The notes under the pieces: model-generated
The model's input: the letters and a program-made list of their open reading frames with translations, nothing else
What the model was told of the DNA's origin: nothing
Databases searched by the model: none
In this document: positions 1-12,259 of the stretch, one piece after another
Position numbering within the stretch: the first letter of the stretch is position 1
Layout of the letters: every line of letters starts with the position of its first letter
Assembly: GCF_963675165.1 (NCBI RefSeq)
Contig: NC_087380.1
Span: 3,525,803-3,589,802, forward strand
Direction of reading: 5' to 3'
Origin: Halichondria panicea
Lineage: Eukaryota; Porifera; Demospongiae; Suberitida; Halichondriidae
DNA: 64,000 nt
Made by a program: the position numbers and the translations under genes

Positions 1-99
1 CAAAAACACATGCAGCAAAAACATGTACAAAGTGGAACTGACCCATGCACTCCCTGCCTAAACTGTTCGTCTATTACACAACCCACTAGATATAATATT

Positions 100-287
100 C
101 TAGTTCATGGTTGAGCAATATTTAGTCATTTTGTGGATAATATTTTCGTGGTTGCTGCTTGCACTGCAGGTAAAGGTAGGCAAGGTCGCTTCATTCGTGG
201 GTAAAATATTCGTGGTTAGACCTCCAAACACGAAAACCACGATATTTTGCTCCACGAAAATTACCCTCTATATACGGTATATAATAG
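100..287. mobile_element. MITE family A (TACCGTATA...AATTTTCG type), no other feature in 1-486
   Basis: A non-coding block with ACGAAAATTACCC followed by TATATACGGTATA at its right end. Its internal blocks (GGTAAAGGTAGGCAAGG, TTCGTGGTTAGACCTCC) recur inverted at 21838-21977. No exon is visible in the rest of 1-486. Confidence 0.6.
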
Positions 288-486
288 CAGTCGTTTTTTA
301 ACCTGTAAAGAACCTCTTTCTTTAAATAAATTGCATAAACTACAATATTGAGGCCAAAACTGTACATTTTATGTATGATTCACTCATACAAAGGGCCAGT
401 GGAATCTTCAGTATTCCTGCAACCTGTATAATGCATGGAACGATGCATTTAAAGTTATAATGTCAAAAATCACAACAAAAGCTTAC

Positions 487-1638
487 CCAGTGGCACCAGC
501 TCACTCCACCTCCCCTCTGCAGCTGACGTTTTGGCTCTCACCTGACATTATAGATATTTAATGTACTGCTATATAGATTTGTAGTCACACCTGCACCATG
601 ATGTTGTCAGTGCTGACTAGCCTGGTATCTTCAACGGCATGGAAAAGTTCTCTTCTTCCTTTAGACACTACCAGATCCGAACCAGACCCTTGAGGAGCGA
701 ATCTGACATCGTAGCCAGTAATCCTCCCATACGACCTTGTGGGAGTGGTCCAAACCACATTAGTGCAGAAACCAATCACCAGGGATGGGGCATTAGACCC
801 TAAAAGAAAGGTAGAAATAGAATCGACAATTTTGTTCCTGATAATTACACAGAGCATTTTGCTCAGTACAACTATTGTACAAATATTAATGCATGGTAAG
901 TTGCAGACAAGTTTTTGTAAATGTGTAGGATACTGGTAGGGATGTACGCAGGTGTGTTTACGTGTATTGCGCAAACATTTTCTAGAATGGTATCAGTCAA
1001 GTCACTTACTTGTATCCCCAGTCATGGTTACCACCTCACAGCTCCTGTTCTGTCTTCCCTCATCCTGATCACTCACTCCATTCTCAGTGATCACTCGGAT
1101 GGTGTAGATGGTGAGTGGCCGCAGACCAGACACTGAATAGTCCACCAGGGCATCTTGTTTGACATACGGCCTGCTGTTGTGTTGAGTGAAGGTCTGGTTG
1201 TCCTCAGAGTAGAATATATTGTAGTAGAAGTCATCTCTCCCAGTGATCTCAGGCCTCTCCCAACGCACAGTGATTGTGTTACCTTGAGTTCTCTCAGCAA
1301 CTACTTGCAAACTCTTACAGTTAACCGGAGGAGCTGTTGCATGCATGTATGGTGCAAAAATTTGCAAACTTTTATCAGTCAATTAATACTGCAGTACCCT
1401 ATAAATTCATTCGAATACAAGAAAATGAGTACTTGAAATATGTGGGCTGAATACTCCTTACCTGAACACACAAAGTTGGGTCCCTCTAATTTTGTTCTGT
1501 AGTAGCCACGGAAACAGGTACACTTCATGATAATATTGAGATTTTTTCCAGAATTAAAGCTGTTTCCAGGACAAGGAACACAAGCACTCTCTCCAGTAGA
1601 TAAGTCTGCTATATAGGTCCCCAATGGGCACCTGGGCA
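487..1638 (-). CDS. Eph-receptor-like Cys-rich module and two FN3 domains
   Basis: Exon 1638-1462 reads VPRCPLGTYIADLSTG, CVPCPGNSF and CTCFRGYYR, the C-x2-C and C-x-C spacing of the ephrin-receptor-like (GCC2/GCC3) Cys-rich fold. Exon 1333-1010 is one FN3 domain, with TVRWERPE, YYNIFYS and LRPLTIYTIRVITENGVS. Exons 799-591 and 541-487 form a second FN3 that ends VRAKTSAAEGRWSELVPL. The first two exons are phase 1-1. The last donor (GTAAGC at 486) is phase 1, so coding continues to the left, but I see no further exon before base 1. Confidence 0.82.
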
Positions 1639-4600
1639 CTGTGGGAAAATATATACTCATCTAAAGCAGTACCGTATTACTAGAATATTTTGCTGGTGAA
1701 AAACCTTTGCGAATGAGCCAAATCAGCAGAAATGTGGACCATTTGCGATCTAATATTGCGTTCTGGCAAGGATCGTGTGTATTTACTAGTAATAATTTAG
1801 GTTTTGTGGATTTTATTTGATCAACCATCACAAAGTTCGCAAATGTTTGATGCTCGCTAGTAATACCGTATACCAAGTCTGCATGTTATTGTACATAATT
1901 TACAATTACAAAATACAGCTTTAGTGCTGAGTAGGCCCTATTTCTTTTTCACCCATTATTCTATTCTTGAAAAATGTGTCATAAAAAACCTCATAAAAAT
2001 TCCCCCAAAATGTGACATGTAATTAGAGACAACTTGAAATTAAGACGTAGAGATCAACATAAACCAGCACTGACACAAGACATAATTGATTCTCTCAATG
2101 TTATCTTGCTGACTTGAATTGATCCATAATATTCACCTTCAATTAACCACCATGAGAACGTCGTTATGCAAAAATGAAAAATGATAATGGACATTGTTGA
2201 CACCTATTATGCTAAAATTATTCCGAGCATAATTTATCAGGGCCTAGTGCTGAGCCTTCGATGGATGCATACATCATGCAGCTACAATTATAAGACAAGT
2301 TATGATAAGTATTGAAAAACCAACCAACACATAATTATACACCGTGCAAGCGATATCTACATTGATTCCTAAACCATGCATGCATGCATGCAGGTAAGAT
2401 ATATCGAAAACTAATTATACAAATCCACGAATAATGATAACTTCGTCACTCACACTCATAATAAGAAAATGCTGTATCCACACAGAATCATTCGGAGAAC
2501 AACAACCTAACCAACAACCAATGAAGTTACTGACAGCAGCGCAATTAGTTTACCAAATAAAGGCAATACCTTTGCAGGTGGTACAATTGAGGAAAGTTGT
2601 ATACTGTATAATTATAGCCGGTTATTATTGAGGCACTAAATTCACGGATTGCTCAAACTAAACATTTCACGAATTTTATTTTAGAGGAAAGGACCACATC
2701 CCTACAGTAGAGAGGTCTTTCAACCGGAAGTAAACCAATTTTCGAGGCACTAAACTTTCGAGGGTCATTCCTCAAAAATTAGTGCCTCGAATATCCAGCT
2801 ATACGGTGGATTGGTATAGCAATAGGAAATGGTTGCTTTTTTGCTCTCATGTGGTTTCAAGAAGTATTTGTTTCAAGTCAAGCACTTGGTTTCAAGAAGT
2901 ATTTGTTTCAATTCAAGCACTTTGGCGGTTTTGCACTCACCAAACACTCGCACTTCTCTCTGCTCAGTTGCTTGCCCACAAGGACCTGGGTCCTTACTCA
3001 GTCGACAGCTGTAAGTTCCTTCGTCACCCATGTCCACACTCGACACAATCAGTGATCCATTGGCCATACTACCATCAGGAGCTGTGATTTCTAACGGAAC
3101 CATTTCATTGTCATCAGTAGCGCAGTTTAGCTCAATTGTCTCCCCAACAAAGGCACAGAGAGTTACATTCTCAAGTCCTACCTGGTTGGTCAACCTGAAT
3201 TATTACAGTAATTTAATGTTGAAGGTTATGCATAATGAATACCTGGAGCAGCCATTGTCCACCCGCGATGCAAAGAAAAACTCTTCTCTATATTGAGCAG
3301 TGAAAGTGACATCCTCCCTATCTGTAGAATTTAATTCGTATTACTAGTACTACAAGAGAAAAATTTGTAAATCAGCAGACCCTTTCTTTCTAATTTTTGT
3401 ATTCTAGCAAAGATTGTACAGGTACCTGCATGTGTATAGGTTTTTTGTGATCTTATTTTTACAAAACGATCAACGCTCACAAAATTCGCATAAAGTAAAA
3501 AACGTAGTTCAATTTTATGGTACCAATCTACATAGCAATGATACCTAAGTGTACGCACACGCATGAGTTGTATTTAAGTACAGAAAGAAGGAGAGTAGAC
3601 TTGCTAGAGAGTATAGAGAATGAGATTTGTATGAAATAGCACATACATTTTTGGTTAGAATTATAAGAACTCTTTTCTTTCCAAGAGTTGTTTCATGTGA
3701 GACTCTTATATAGCTACAGCCTAAGCTAGCTCTTCCGTACGTATATAGTTTTTATTCTCTGCATAATTATGCCAATAGTAGATCAGTTTGGATATATTAT
3801 TATATTAACCGAATGTAGTCACACCCAATTCTGCATTCCTGAAGCGTAACATACCGTATAGGGCGAAATTTTCGAGGCACTTATATTTCGTGGAATGGCC
3901 TCCAAAAGTATTTCATTGCACAATGTTTGTGGAATGACTGCTTACCGGAAGCCACGCCTTTAATCTTTGCATGTTATAGCAGATAATTCAATTTTTGTTG
4001 GCTTAATTTTCGTGTAGGATTGCTAATCCATGAAATCAGTGAAACTTAAGCCCCTCGAAAAGTTCGCGCTATAATATGGTACATATATATACATACATAC
4101 ATACATGCATGCAAAGGTTTCAGAGATACGATGCAGTATTAATTAGTTGCCATTGCAATGAGGTCATAATTTATATAGATACTAGCTTACAAATTGTCAT
4201 AAATATTCACTTACAGGCAACCATGGAGACAGCGATAGCTGGAATATGGCCAGAGTCTATAGCGGTACAAGTGTAGTTGTCTTTGTTGTCAGTAGTGAGC
4301 AGAGGTGAGGTGGACACAACTATACCAACACCATTCCTCCACTCGTAAAATACCTCTGACACACTCTGTCCGGTGCAGTTCAACATTATGATATCACCTT
4401 CAAGAATGCAAACAGTACACCCAACAGGGACAACATCACGGCTCTGTGGGAACTGAGTGTTCTCACTAGGGCAGACCTGAACATCTGGAGCAGAACCTGT
4501 AACAAGACAGACACTTACATTATACAACCATACCTGCACTGTATGTGACAGGATTAAGTATATAGGTACCAATAGGAATAGTACCACGCACAAATTCTGA

Positions 4601-7600
4601 CGTTTGAAGTTGCCATGTCTGATCCAAATGTTTTGTTTGCCCCACAAGTCCAAGCTCCGACCACAGCCCGGTAAGCTGCCGCCCTTGATGCCTCAAGAGA
4701 GCCAAATAAAGGAGCAAAAGATGCATTAAACAGTGCAAAGTTCAATTGAATTGCACCTTGCAGACGACCAACAGTCGGAGTTCCAAGAACCGATTCTGGA
4801 AAGAAATATTGTGGCATCAATACCATACGATCCACTGACGCCGAAAAAAACTCCGTACTATCCACGATGTTTGGAGTACCAGTACTTATTTCTGAGTAGA
4901 GCAAGTCTCCATTAAGCGACCATGAACGGAATGGAACAGGAAAGGCTCGTGATATATTTAGAGGATTAGGTTGACCAGCATTGATTATGACGCAGAGAAT
5001 AGTAACAGTTCCTCGGTAGTCAGGTGCAATACAAAAATCAGATCCTATTAAGTACTCGATTTCAGTGATCTCTCCCATTGTTACACTACTTGGATCTGCA
5101 AAATAACATTAAGAACTTATTCTCACAGTCATGAGGCATAATTATAGGAACATCAATTAATAACTGGCTATTTGAAGGGGATCGTTCACGAACGGAATGG
5201 AACAGGAAAGGCTCGTGATATATTTAGAGGATTAGGTTGACCAGCATTGATTACAAAAACCGGTACTTAATTCTGAGTAGAGAAAGTCTCCATTAAGCGA
5301 CCACGAACGGAATGGAACAGGAAAGGCTCGTGATATATTTAGAGGATTAGGTTGACCAGCATTGAATACAAAAATCAGATCCTATTAAGGATCCTATTAA
5401 GGATCGATTTCAGCGTCCTCTCTCATATTAACAGAATATGCAAAACAACGTTGTGTAAATAAGAATTTAGTTTTCACATGAGACAAATTATTGAGCCTTG
5501 TGACCTCTGAGATCAAATGAAATTAATGCAGTGTGCCAGTATAGTTTGATGCACACTAATTATTGTAATTCAGCCAGAGAACAAAACTGCAAATAAACAT
5601 TATTTTCAAGGCAACAAAGTAGTTATTACATCGCAATTCGTGCCACAAGCTGTTTATTGGCATGATATAGTAGATTGTGGGGCCTTTACTCATAGCCATG
5701 TATATTGCTACATAATATTATTACACTATACTTTGAAGAGGAGCATTTACATACTATATCTTTTTTACTCGACAGCCTAAACCCTGTAGTATGCATACAG
5801 TAGATGCGTGTGTAGCTAAACAAAACTTACTGTTGTCAGTAGCAACATCAAGAAAAGGAGGACCTCCAATAACTTGTAGGGAGGTATTAGCCAAGTGGCA
5901 CTCTTCAAATTGCGTTCCACGGAAAAGGCAAACTTCACAAACGTACAAGCCATTGGAAGTTGATGCAGCACCTAGAACGAGAATCGTTTCAGTTATATTG
6001 AGCCATTCATTAAAGTATCCACCAATTCGCGTCAAGGGATCATTTCCAGATATCTCTGAAAGAGTACTTCCTGGAACAGGTTCTCCTACAAGAAACACGG
6101 TAAGACACTCATGCAAATTGTCATCAGAGTGATCATCTGCATATACGTACTGGAGCAACTCACCAGTGTCTACATCTCTCCTCTGGAACAACCATCTGAT
6201 CGTTCCTCCAGGAAACCTCTGCAGCCAAGGAAGGCACCAGAAATTGGCATTGACATCCTCTTGTACAACAGCAAGAACTTCAGGATCATCAATTAGAATT
6301 ATTACTGACTCCAAAGTCAAAGCAGCCAATTTGAGAAGCGCAGGATTTTGACCTAGCCTCAATAGTTGAATCTCAGGGCCTGACAGTGCAATGTTCCTTT
6401 GATCTATGACTGCAATAATAATCATAAAAAATTAATTAGTAAATGGTAGTTTTCGGCATGCATGCCGGGCTTGTACAATTATGTGGCTTGTACAATTATG
6501 TGAATGTATATGCAGCAATGAATGTGCATTTGTCAATCAGGAACTTACATGAACTTGGCATGCTTGGTCTTTCGAAATCTGTAGATATTATACAACCAGT
6601 ATATAGTTCGTAAATAGGACTGGCAAAGCTACAAACAGCGCTACCCCCATGCATGTTCTTTCATGGACTATCAGTGTTCCATCTGTTATATCTCTACATG
6701 GAAAGGCTATATATACATCTGGAAACAGACTGCATGCATGCACAGCTATATAGTTATATATCTGCCTCAGTGCATGTGCGCATGCATGCATGCGAAAGTG
6801 AGGAATATGGTATGGATTTGCATTCGTTATCGAGTTATGGCTATAAATTAATAAAGGAGCTCATTCCTACCATGTTTTGTCTTCTTGAACTTCGACCCAT
6901 AATTCATGCTAAGGGAATTTTCCCCACCAAAACATTTAAGAGGTGAAAAACTACTCCCAGAAAAAACAAAAGTGGTACCATACGACAAGGGTACCAAGAA
7001 GCCGAGCTGTGGGAAAGTCTAATATTATTGGTCATCAACGCAACTTCCAGCTCTGAATTTGATAGAGGAAGGGAACGAGCTTAAAGAGGAAGACTTGAGT
7101 TTGTTGGATCCTGAGAGACACGTACAGTTTAATGTGGCCGAGATCTTTTATGTCAATTCGCTAAGTATATACTGCTAACCTTATTCATTGTACTTAGATC
7201 AAAGGCTTTATCAGCTGCTTATGGATAGAATTACCGGTAGCACATTACAAGCAAGGAAATGTTTGGCTAGATGATAGTGATTCCACGATTGTATGCATAT
7301 AGTAAGACGCGTCGCTCCATCGTCTCATTTGCTTCTGATACCACGTACTGCATGAGCCAATATATCTCGTGTTGGCTGCATTTATAATAACTACATATAC
7401 CCCACTTGGGGTCTGTATTATAGCAACTCCATGGGTGGGGTTTAACTACCGTAAACTCCGTATCATAAACTCCCTTGCCTTGAGAGCGCACTAATTTTAT
7501 ACTAGATCTACACAGCTAAAAAGAAGTTTGACACTTGTTGACAAGGGCAAGACAGATGGGTGGGGCTCACTAAACACCCAGGAAGGCTGGAGAAAGGGTG

Positions 7601-10052
7601 GGACATGACAAGTTAGTACGAAGAGCTAGAAGCTTAGCACTGGCTACAAACTGTACGGTATACAGACATGCTTTTTGTTCGTTTTTAATAGTTTTTGAGG
7701 CTGTTAGCTAGTTGTATCCAATGTAGTTTTGTACTTACCAAATACTCGCACTTCTCTCTGCTCAGTTGCTTGCCCACAAGGACCTGGGTCATTGCTCAGT
7801 CGACAGCTGTAAGTGCCTTCGTCACCCATGTCCACACTTGACACAATCAGTGATCCAGTGGCCATACTCCCATCAGGAGCTGTGATTTCTAACGGAACCA
7901 TTGCATTGTCATCAGTAGTGCAGTTTAGCTCAAGCGTCTCCCCAACGAATACACAGATAGCTATATTCTCAAGTCCTACCTGGTTGCTCAACCTGAATAA
8001 TGAAGGCTATATGTATGTATGAACCAGGAAATGCAATACCTTGAGCAGCCATTGTCCATCTGGAGCACAGACAAAAAATCTTCTGCAATTTGAGCAGTGA
8101 AGGTGACAATATCCCTATCTGTAGAGTTGAGTGATGCATGCATTAAAATAAAATAGCATAGCAGCTAATGCGTATGGCAATAATGATATTATCTTAATAT
8201 ACTACTAAATGTCAGTCAAAACTGACACAAGAAAATCACTCACTTACAGACAACCATGGAGACAGCGATTGTTGGGGTATGGTCTAAGTTTGTAGCCGTA
8301 CACGTGTAGTTGTCATTAGTGCGAGTAATGAGCAAAGGTGAGGTAGACACGACTAGATCAGCACTGTTCTTCCACTCGTAAAATACTTTTGTAGAGCTCT
8401 GTGCGGTGCAGTCCAACCTTATAATATCACCTTCCGGAATGCAAACAGTACACCCAACAGGGACAACATCACCAATCCGTGAAAACTGAGTGCGAGAGCA
8501 GACCTGAATATCAGGAGCGGCACCTGTAACAAGACAGACATTCATTTATACAACTTTGACACACCAGGTTAGATATACAGACGGGTTCAACACCCGATAG
8601 GAATTGTACCACGTTACGTACAAATTCTGATGTTTGAAGTTGCCATGTCTGATCCAAATGTGTTGTTTGCCCGACAAGTCCAAGCTCCAACCACCGCCCG
8701 GTAAGCTGCCTTCCTTGCTAGTTCAAGTGTGGTAAATGGAGGAATCAGTACTGCATTATACAGGTCGAATTCCAATTGAATTGCACCTTGCAGACGACCC
8801 ACACTCGGAGTTCTAAGTATCGTTTCTGGACAAAAATATTGTGGCATCAACACCCTACGTTCCACTGGCATCAAATAAAAGTCTATGTTATCCTCAATGT
8901 TTGGAAAAGTGGTACTTAATTTTGAGTAGAGTAAGTCTTCATTAAGTGACCATGAACGGAATGGAACAGGAAAGGCTCGCGATACATTCAGGACATTGTC
9001 TGATTCAGCATTGACTATTTGGCAGAGAATAGTAACAGTTCCTCGGAAGTTTGGTTCTATGCAAAAATCAGATCCTATCTTGTACTCGATATCAGCTGTG
9101 AGTCCCGTACCAGTTACACTAAAAGGATCTGAAAAAACAAATTGCGTGAATAAGAACTTATTCTCACACGAGACAAACAAATAACTGACTACCTATACCG
9201 TATATAATTATAGCACAACATTTTCTAGGGGCTTTGTTTTCGTGAGTTAGCAATCCTCTGCGAAAATTAGGTCCATGAAATTCTTGCTAACAGAAGACAC
9301 AATGTCACATTTTACTCAATGTAGAGGCCATTCCATGAAATTTAAGTGCCTCGAAAATTTCGCACTATTATACGGTATTTCATAACCATGCACGTTAATA
9401 GATGCTAATAGATGCGTGTGTTAATATAAACCAAAACTTACTGTTGTCAGTAGCAACATCAAGAATAGGAGGACCTCCAATAAATTGCAGAGAGGTGTTA
9501 GCGAAGTGACACTCTTCAAATTGCGTTCCACGGAAAAGGCAAACTTCACAAATATACAAGCCATTGGAAGTTGATGCAGCGCCTACACTGAGAAGCGTTT
9601 TTGTTATATTGAGCCATTCATTAAAGTCTCCACCAATTATTTGGTGTCGATCATCAGGTGAGACGGGAGCAAGGACATCATTTGGCGCTCCTGCAGTGAA
9701 AAGTGATAGATATAATTATGGCTAGCTATTATATAGCATTCATCTCACCAGTGAGTACATCTCTCCTCTGGAACAACCATCTGATCGATCCTCCAGGAAA
9801 CCTCTGCAGCCAAGGAAGGCACCAGAAATTGGCATTGACATCCTCTTGTACAACAGCAAGAACTTCAGGGCCATCAATTACTATTGTTACTGTTTCCAGA
9901 GTCATCGCAGCGTATTGGAGAAGCTCAGGATTTTGACCTAGCCTCAATCGTCTGAATTCAGGTCCTGACAGTGCAATGTTCCTTTGGCCTATGACGCTTG
10001 TTACTGCGACAACGCCAAGCAACAGCGTTAGATGAAGCACCTTGGCGACCAT
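487..10052 (-). CDS. Gene A: Ig-cassette receptor ectodomain with Eph-like Cys-rich and FN3 modules (3' end outside window)
   Basis: Minus-strand multi-exon gene. Exons in transcript order: 10052-9749, 9690-9442, 9128-8622, 8523-8248, 8118-8040, 7992-7739, then 6409-6164, 6085-5831, 5095-4592, 4496-4215, 3321-3243, 3194-2941, then 1638-1462, 1333-1010, 799-591, 541-487. All have GT/AG borders and the phases match at every junction with no internal stop. The start is the ATG at 10052, followed by a hydrophobic signal peptide (MVAKVLHLTLLLGVVAVTSV). The order is signal peptide, four Ig domains, four more Ig domains, a Cys-rich module and two FN3 domains. A Cys-rich region followed by two FN3 domains is the membrane-proximal layout of Eph-type receptor kinases, so a membrane helix and an intracellular domain probably lie left of base 1; that is inference. 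It could instead be an adhesion GPCR, since gene D joins the same cassette to FN3 modules. It may also be two genes if cassette B has its own unseen first exon. Confidence 0.82.
1670..1870. mobile_element. MITE family B, about 200 bp, TIR TACCGTATTACTAG
   Basis: Left end TACCGTATTACTAG, right end CTAGTAATACCGTA, with TTTGCGAATGAGCC and CACAAAGTTCGCAAA inside. It lies in the intron between the Cys-rich exon and cassette B of gene A. A second copy in inverted order is at 36678-36874 and a decayed one at about 3337-3560. Confidence 0.7.
1871..2589. other. Intron sequence of gene A, no exon seen
   Basis: AT-rich intron with a (CATG)n run at about 2377-2395. I see no coding or element structure here. 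Confidence 0.5.
2590..2815. mobile_element. MITE family A2, diverged copy
   Basis: Bounded by ATACTGTATAATTATAGCCGG on the left and CCAGCTATACGGT on the right, with GAGGCACTAAATTCACG and GTGCCTCGAATATCC as matching inner ends. It belongs to the same type as 3853-4081 and 9193-9382. Confidence 0.5.
2827..2925. repeat. Short tandem duplication next to the last exon of cassette B
   Basis: GGTTTCAAGAAGTATTTGTT is present twice in direct order (about 2853 and 2889), each followed by CAAGCACTT. It sits immediately downstream of the exon 3194-2941 donor. Confidence 0.7.
2941..6409 (-). CDS. Cassette B: second tandem copy of the four-Ig module, without signal peptide
   Basis: Six exons match cassette A one for one, and the last two have identical lengths (79 and 254 bp). 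Exon 1 starts with an acceptor (TTATTGCAG) exactly where cassette A has the end of its signal peptide, so coding resumes in phase 1 at VIDQRNIALSGPE. That fits splicing from the phase-1 donor at the end of cassette A, giving an eight-Ig protein. Conserved blocks include FWCLPWLQRFPGG, AFPVPFRSWSLN, AAYRAVVGAWTC, and VPLEITAPDG followed by GSLIVSSVD. The intron between exons 2 and 3 holds broken copies of exon 3. Confidence 0.85.
3853..4081. mobile_element. MITE family A2 with TIR ATACCGTATAGGGCGAAATT
   Basis: The left end ATACCGTATAGGGCGAAATT and the right end CTCGAAAAGTTCGCGCTATA form an imperfect inverted pair of about 28 bp. The element is intronic in cassette B. The remaining intron between 3322 and 4214 shows only the decayed family-B copy at 3337-3560. 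Confidence 0.65.
5190..5412 (-). repeat. Broken duplicate pieces of cassette B exon 3 inside the neighbouring intron
   Basis: Two direct copies (about 5191-5257 and 5303-5369) of the exon stretch at 4923-4988 (GAACGGAATGGAACAGGAAA, GAGGATTAGGTTGACC), followed by a copy of 5032-5078. They carry no usable splice borders, so they look like pseudoexons left by local slippage or unequal exchange. Confidence 0.85.
6410..7738. other. Intron joining cassettes A and B, no exon seen
   Basis: The 1.3-kb spacer contains TGCATGCA runs (about 6724-6795) and no convincing signal-peptide exon for cassette B. Absence of a start here supports reading A and B as one transcript. Confidence 0.5.
7739..10052 (-). 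CDS. Cassette A: signal peptide plus four Ig-like domains
   Basis: Six exons. Ig1 spans exons 1-2, with Cys in NANFWCLPW, Trp in IRWLFQRR and the distal Cys in GLYICEVC. Ig2 is exon 3 (9128-8622), with Cys in TILCQIV, Trp in FRSWSLN and Cys in GAWTCRANN. Ig3 is exon 4, with Cys in RLDCTAQ, Trp in FYEWKN and DNYTCTAT. Ig4 is exons 5-6, with Cys in LELNCTTDD and GTYSCRLS but no clear core Trp. Several N-x-S/T sites suggest glycosylation outside the cell. Exon 1 ends in phase 1, exons 2-4 are phase 1-1, exon 5 ends in phase 2 and exon 6 ends in phase 1, so the cassette can be joined in frame to another phase-1 module. Confidence 0.88.
9193..9382. mobile_element. MITE family A2 in intron 2 of gene A
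   Basis: Ends TATACCGTATATAATTATAG and CTATTATACGGTATT, with CTAGGGGCTTTGTTTTCGTG and GTGCCTCGAAAATTTCGC inside. Confidence 0.65.
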
Positions 10053-11704
10053 GGCTGAAAGCAGAAAAAGGGCAACAAATGTATTCTAGCTACAAATTCA
10101 GGGTATCACCACACTTGTAAATATCTCTCACAAAACAATGGCAATCCAGTCCTTGTCATTGTTCATGTTCAGGGGTTTTTTCTTGCCACGAAATAGGAAG
10201 TTAGGGTGACCAGACAACTATACCACAAAAACATTATTTCAAAACAGGCATATATAGCGGTGCTAAGGAATTGTTATTTAACATGAGATATACCCTGTCA
10301 CTCTTCTATATAACCATAATTATTTAGCCTATATATATATAGTTATTATTAGTCTAATAATAATTATGAAAACCGTTTCTTATTCACCTCCAAATAATTC
10401 TGGCGGGTGGTCACAGTAATTACTATATGAACACCCACACCATTAGACTCAGTACGACAATCGGGCTTATTTCCAACACAGTTTTATAGGAGAATGCCTC
10501 CAGTTCGCGCTCCAGTTTCTTGCCCCAAGTCAGCACAGCAATGAGCAATGATTGCTATAATTATAAGACTAGTATACAAAACTAATAAAACACTTTCTAC
10601 AATCATCTCTCTCATGCAAATCCCAGTTTCCAGCAAGCCACATCGGCATCAGTTAAGTTCCAGTCATAATCACAGCCATGCATTAGTACCACCAGCAAGT
10701 CTTATATCTCCGACACTGCAGGTGTCATCAAGATAAAGACGGCTATATGGAGCAGACAGTGTCATATGTTATCAGGGGATTTGTCGAAGGTAAGCGCTCG
10801 ATCATGTGTTTTAGCGGACTGTACATGTACACCTATATACTGTTGCTGTATGTATATATATACACATATATATTAGTAAAACCAGTAGGTTTTACATAGG
10901 ATTGGCAGTGGGTTTGCCCGTGTTTAGCAATATTTCAATTATTTTGACTTGTGTTCAAACTGTTCTATCTCTGCAGGGAAAGGCCACATCAAGAAACTGG
11001 CTGAACAGATAGTTTATTTAGCCTTTTCTCTCTTTGTATCTCTCATTTCATAATCCATAAACATTTTAATGAATGATTATTTTTATTTTAAAAAATTGCA
11101 CTATTTCGACGTTTCACCGCTCTTTGTCTGACTGACTAAGTAAGTAAGTAAGTAAGTTTCTTGCCCAGCATTTACTCCAAGTACAGCAATCTCCAGGACA
11201 TTCTGCACAGGGTTTCCAAACGACTACAACCTGGATTAGAAAGCGCTTCTTCAGATTTGCGATTGCTTCCACGAGGCAGACCTCTCAGTCTCTATTTCTC
11301 TTACCTAGACAATTCTGCCATCTTTAATGACTCAGCAATTGCGGTGTGGCCAATAATAATAGATAGGCGTGGCTAATAAACCGTGCGCCTAAAATCAGTG
11401 CAGCAGTGCTTTTCCAGAGCCTGAGGTGTTGCTTTTCTTCACACTGTTCAGCTCTAGCTCCCTTTCTCTGACAGGCATGCTATATGCACTGGCTAGATAT
11501 CATGCTCTTAAAATGGCTGTCATTTAATACTGATTTGCAAATCCAACATATCAAGCAATATTACTCATTACTATAATTATTAGTCCAGAGATATTCTAGA
11601 AGATATCTGATTAGTTCTGTCTTCTCTTCTTGAACTTCTGTACTGCCTCTTGACGTTCCACTTATGCATGTCATGATACGTAAACTGTACTGAAAAAGAA
11701 AGGG
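10053..11704. other. Upstream region of gene A, no exon recognised
   Basis: The presumed promoter lies just right of 10052 but no clear core element is visible. A (TAAG)n microsatellite is at about 11135-11157. The stretch 11160-11400 is less AT-rich but shows no gene I can name. Confidence 0.45.
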
Positions 11705-12259
11705 AATCTGACTAGAAAAACATTTGCAATGTGAAAAATTGCTAGGATTGGCCAGGGGAACCACAAAAAAGCGTGGGAACAAGAAATCAGACGAGAGCAT
11801 AACTCCAATCCGTTACAACGTCATGAACATGTACAATACATAGTATATTAAATAATAGACTGTGTTCCAGATCCACCTATCAGCTTCCATCCACCACATC
11901 ATTCCATGCAGTCACCAGTACGGTCCGTGCATGTTACTACGCATGGATGGACTGTGTGTACCTGTGCTCAACACTGCATGTATTAGGAACATCAATTTAT
12001 CACAAATCATCATGATTGTGTGCCCCACATTCTAAAATGGATGTATAATAAATATATATAGGGATTGGTCATCACTCCACCAGTAAAAATTGCGTGGCTA
12101 TTGGCTGGGAAAACATGGGAAAACTACCAGTACATGTGATTGACGTTGTAACGGATTGGAGTTATGCTCTCGTCTGATTTCTTGTTCCCACGCTTTTTTG
12201 TGGTTCCCCTGGCCAATCCTAGCAATTTTTCACATTGCAAATGTTTTTCTAGTCGGATT
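11705..12259. mobile_element. Inverted-repeat element with near-identical 119-bp arms
   Basis: The left arm 11705-11823 and right arm 12141-12259 are reverse complements with one difference seen (AATCTGACTAG versus AATCCGACTAG at the outer end). The spacer of 317 bp is unrelated and non-coding. Related sequence in single copy is at about 43666-43750 and 58048-58117, marking a dispersed family. Confidence 0.85.

Noticed and set aside
3331-3564. Minus-strand frame in the cassette B intron
   Set aside because: It coincides with a decayed family B MITE.
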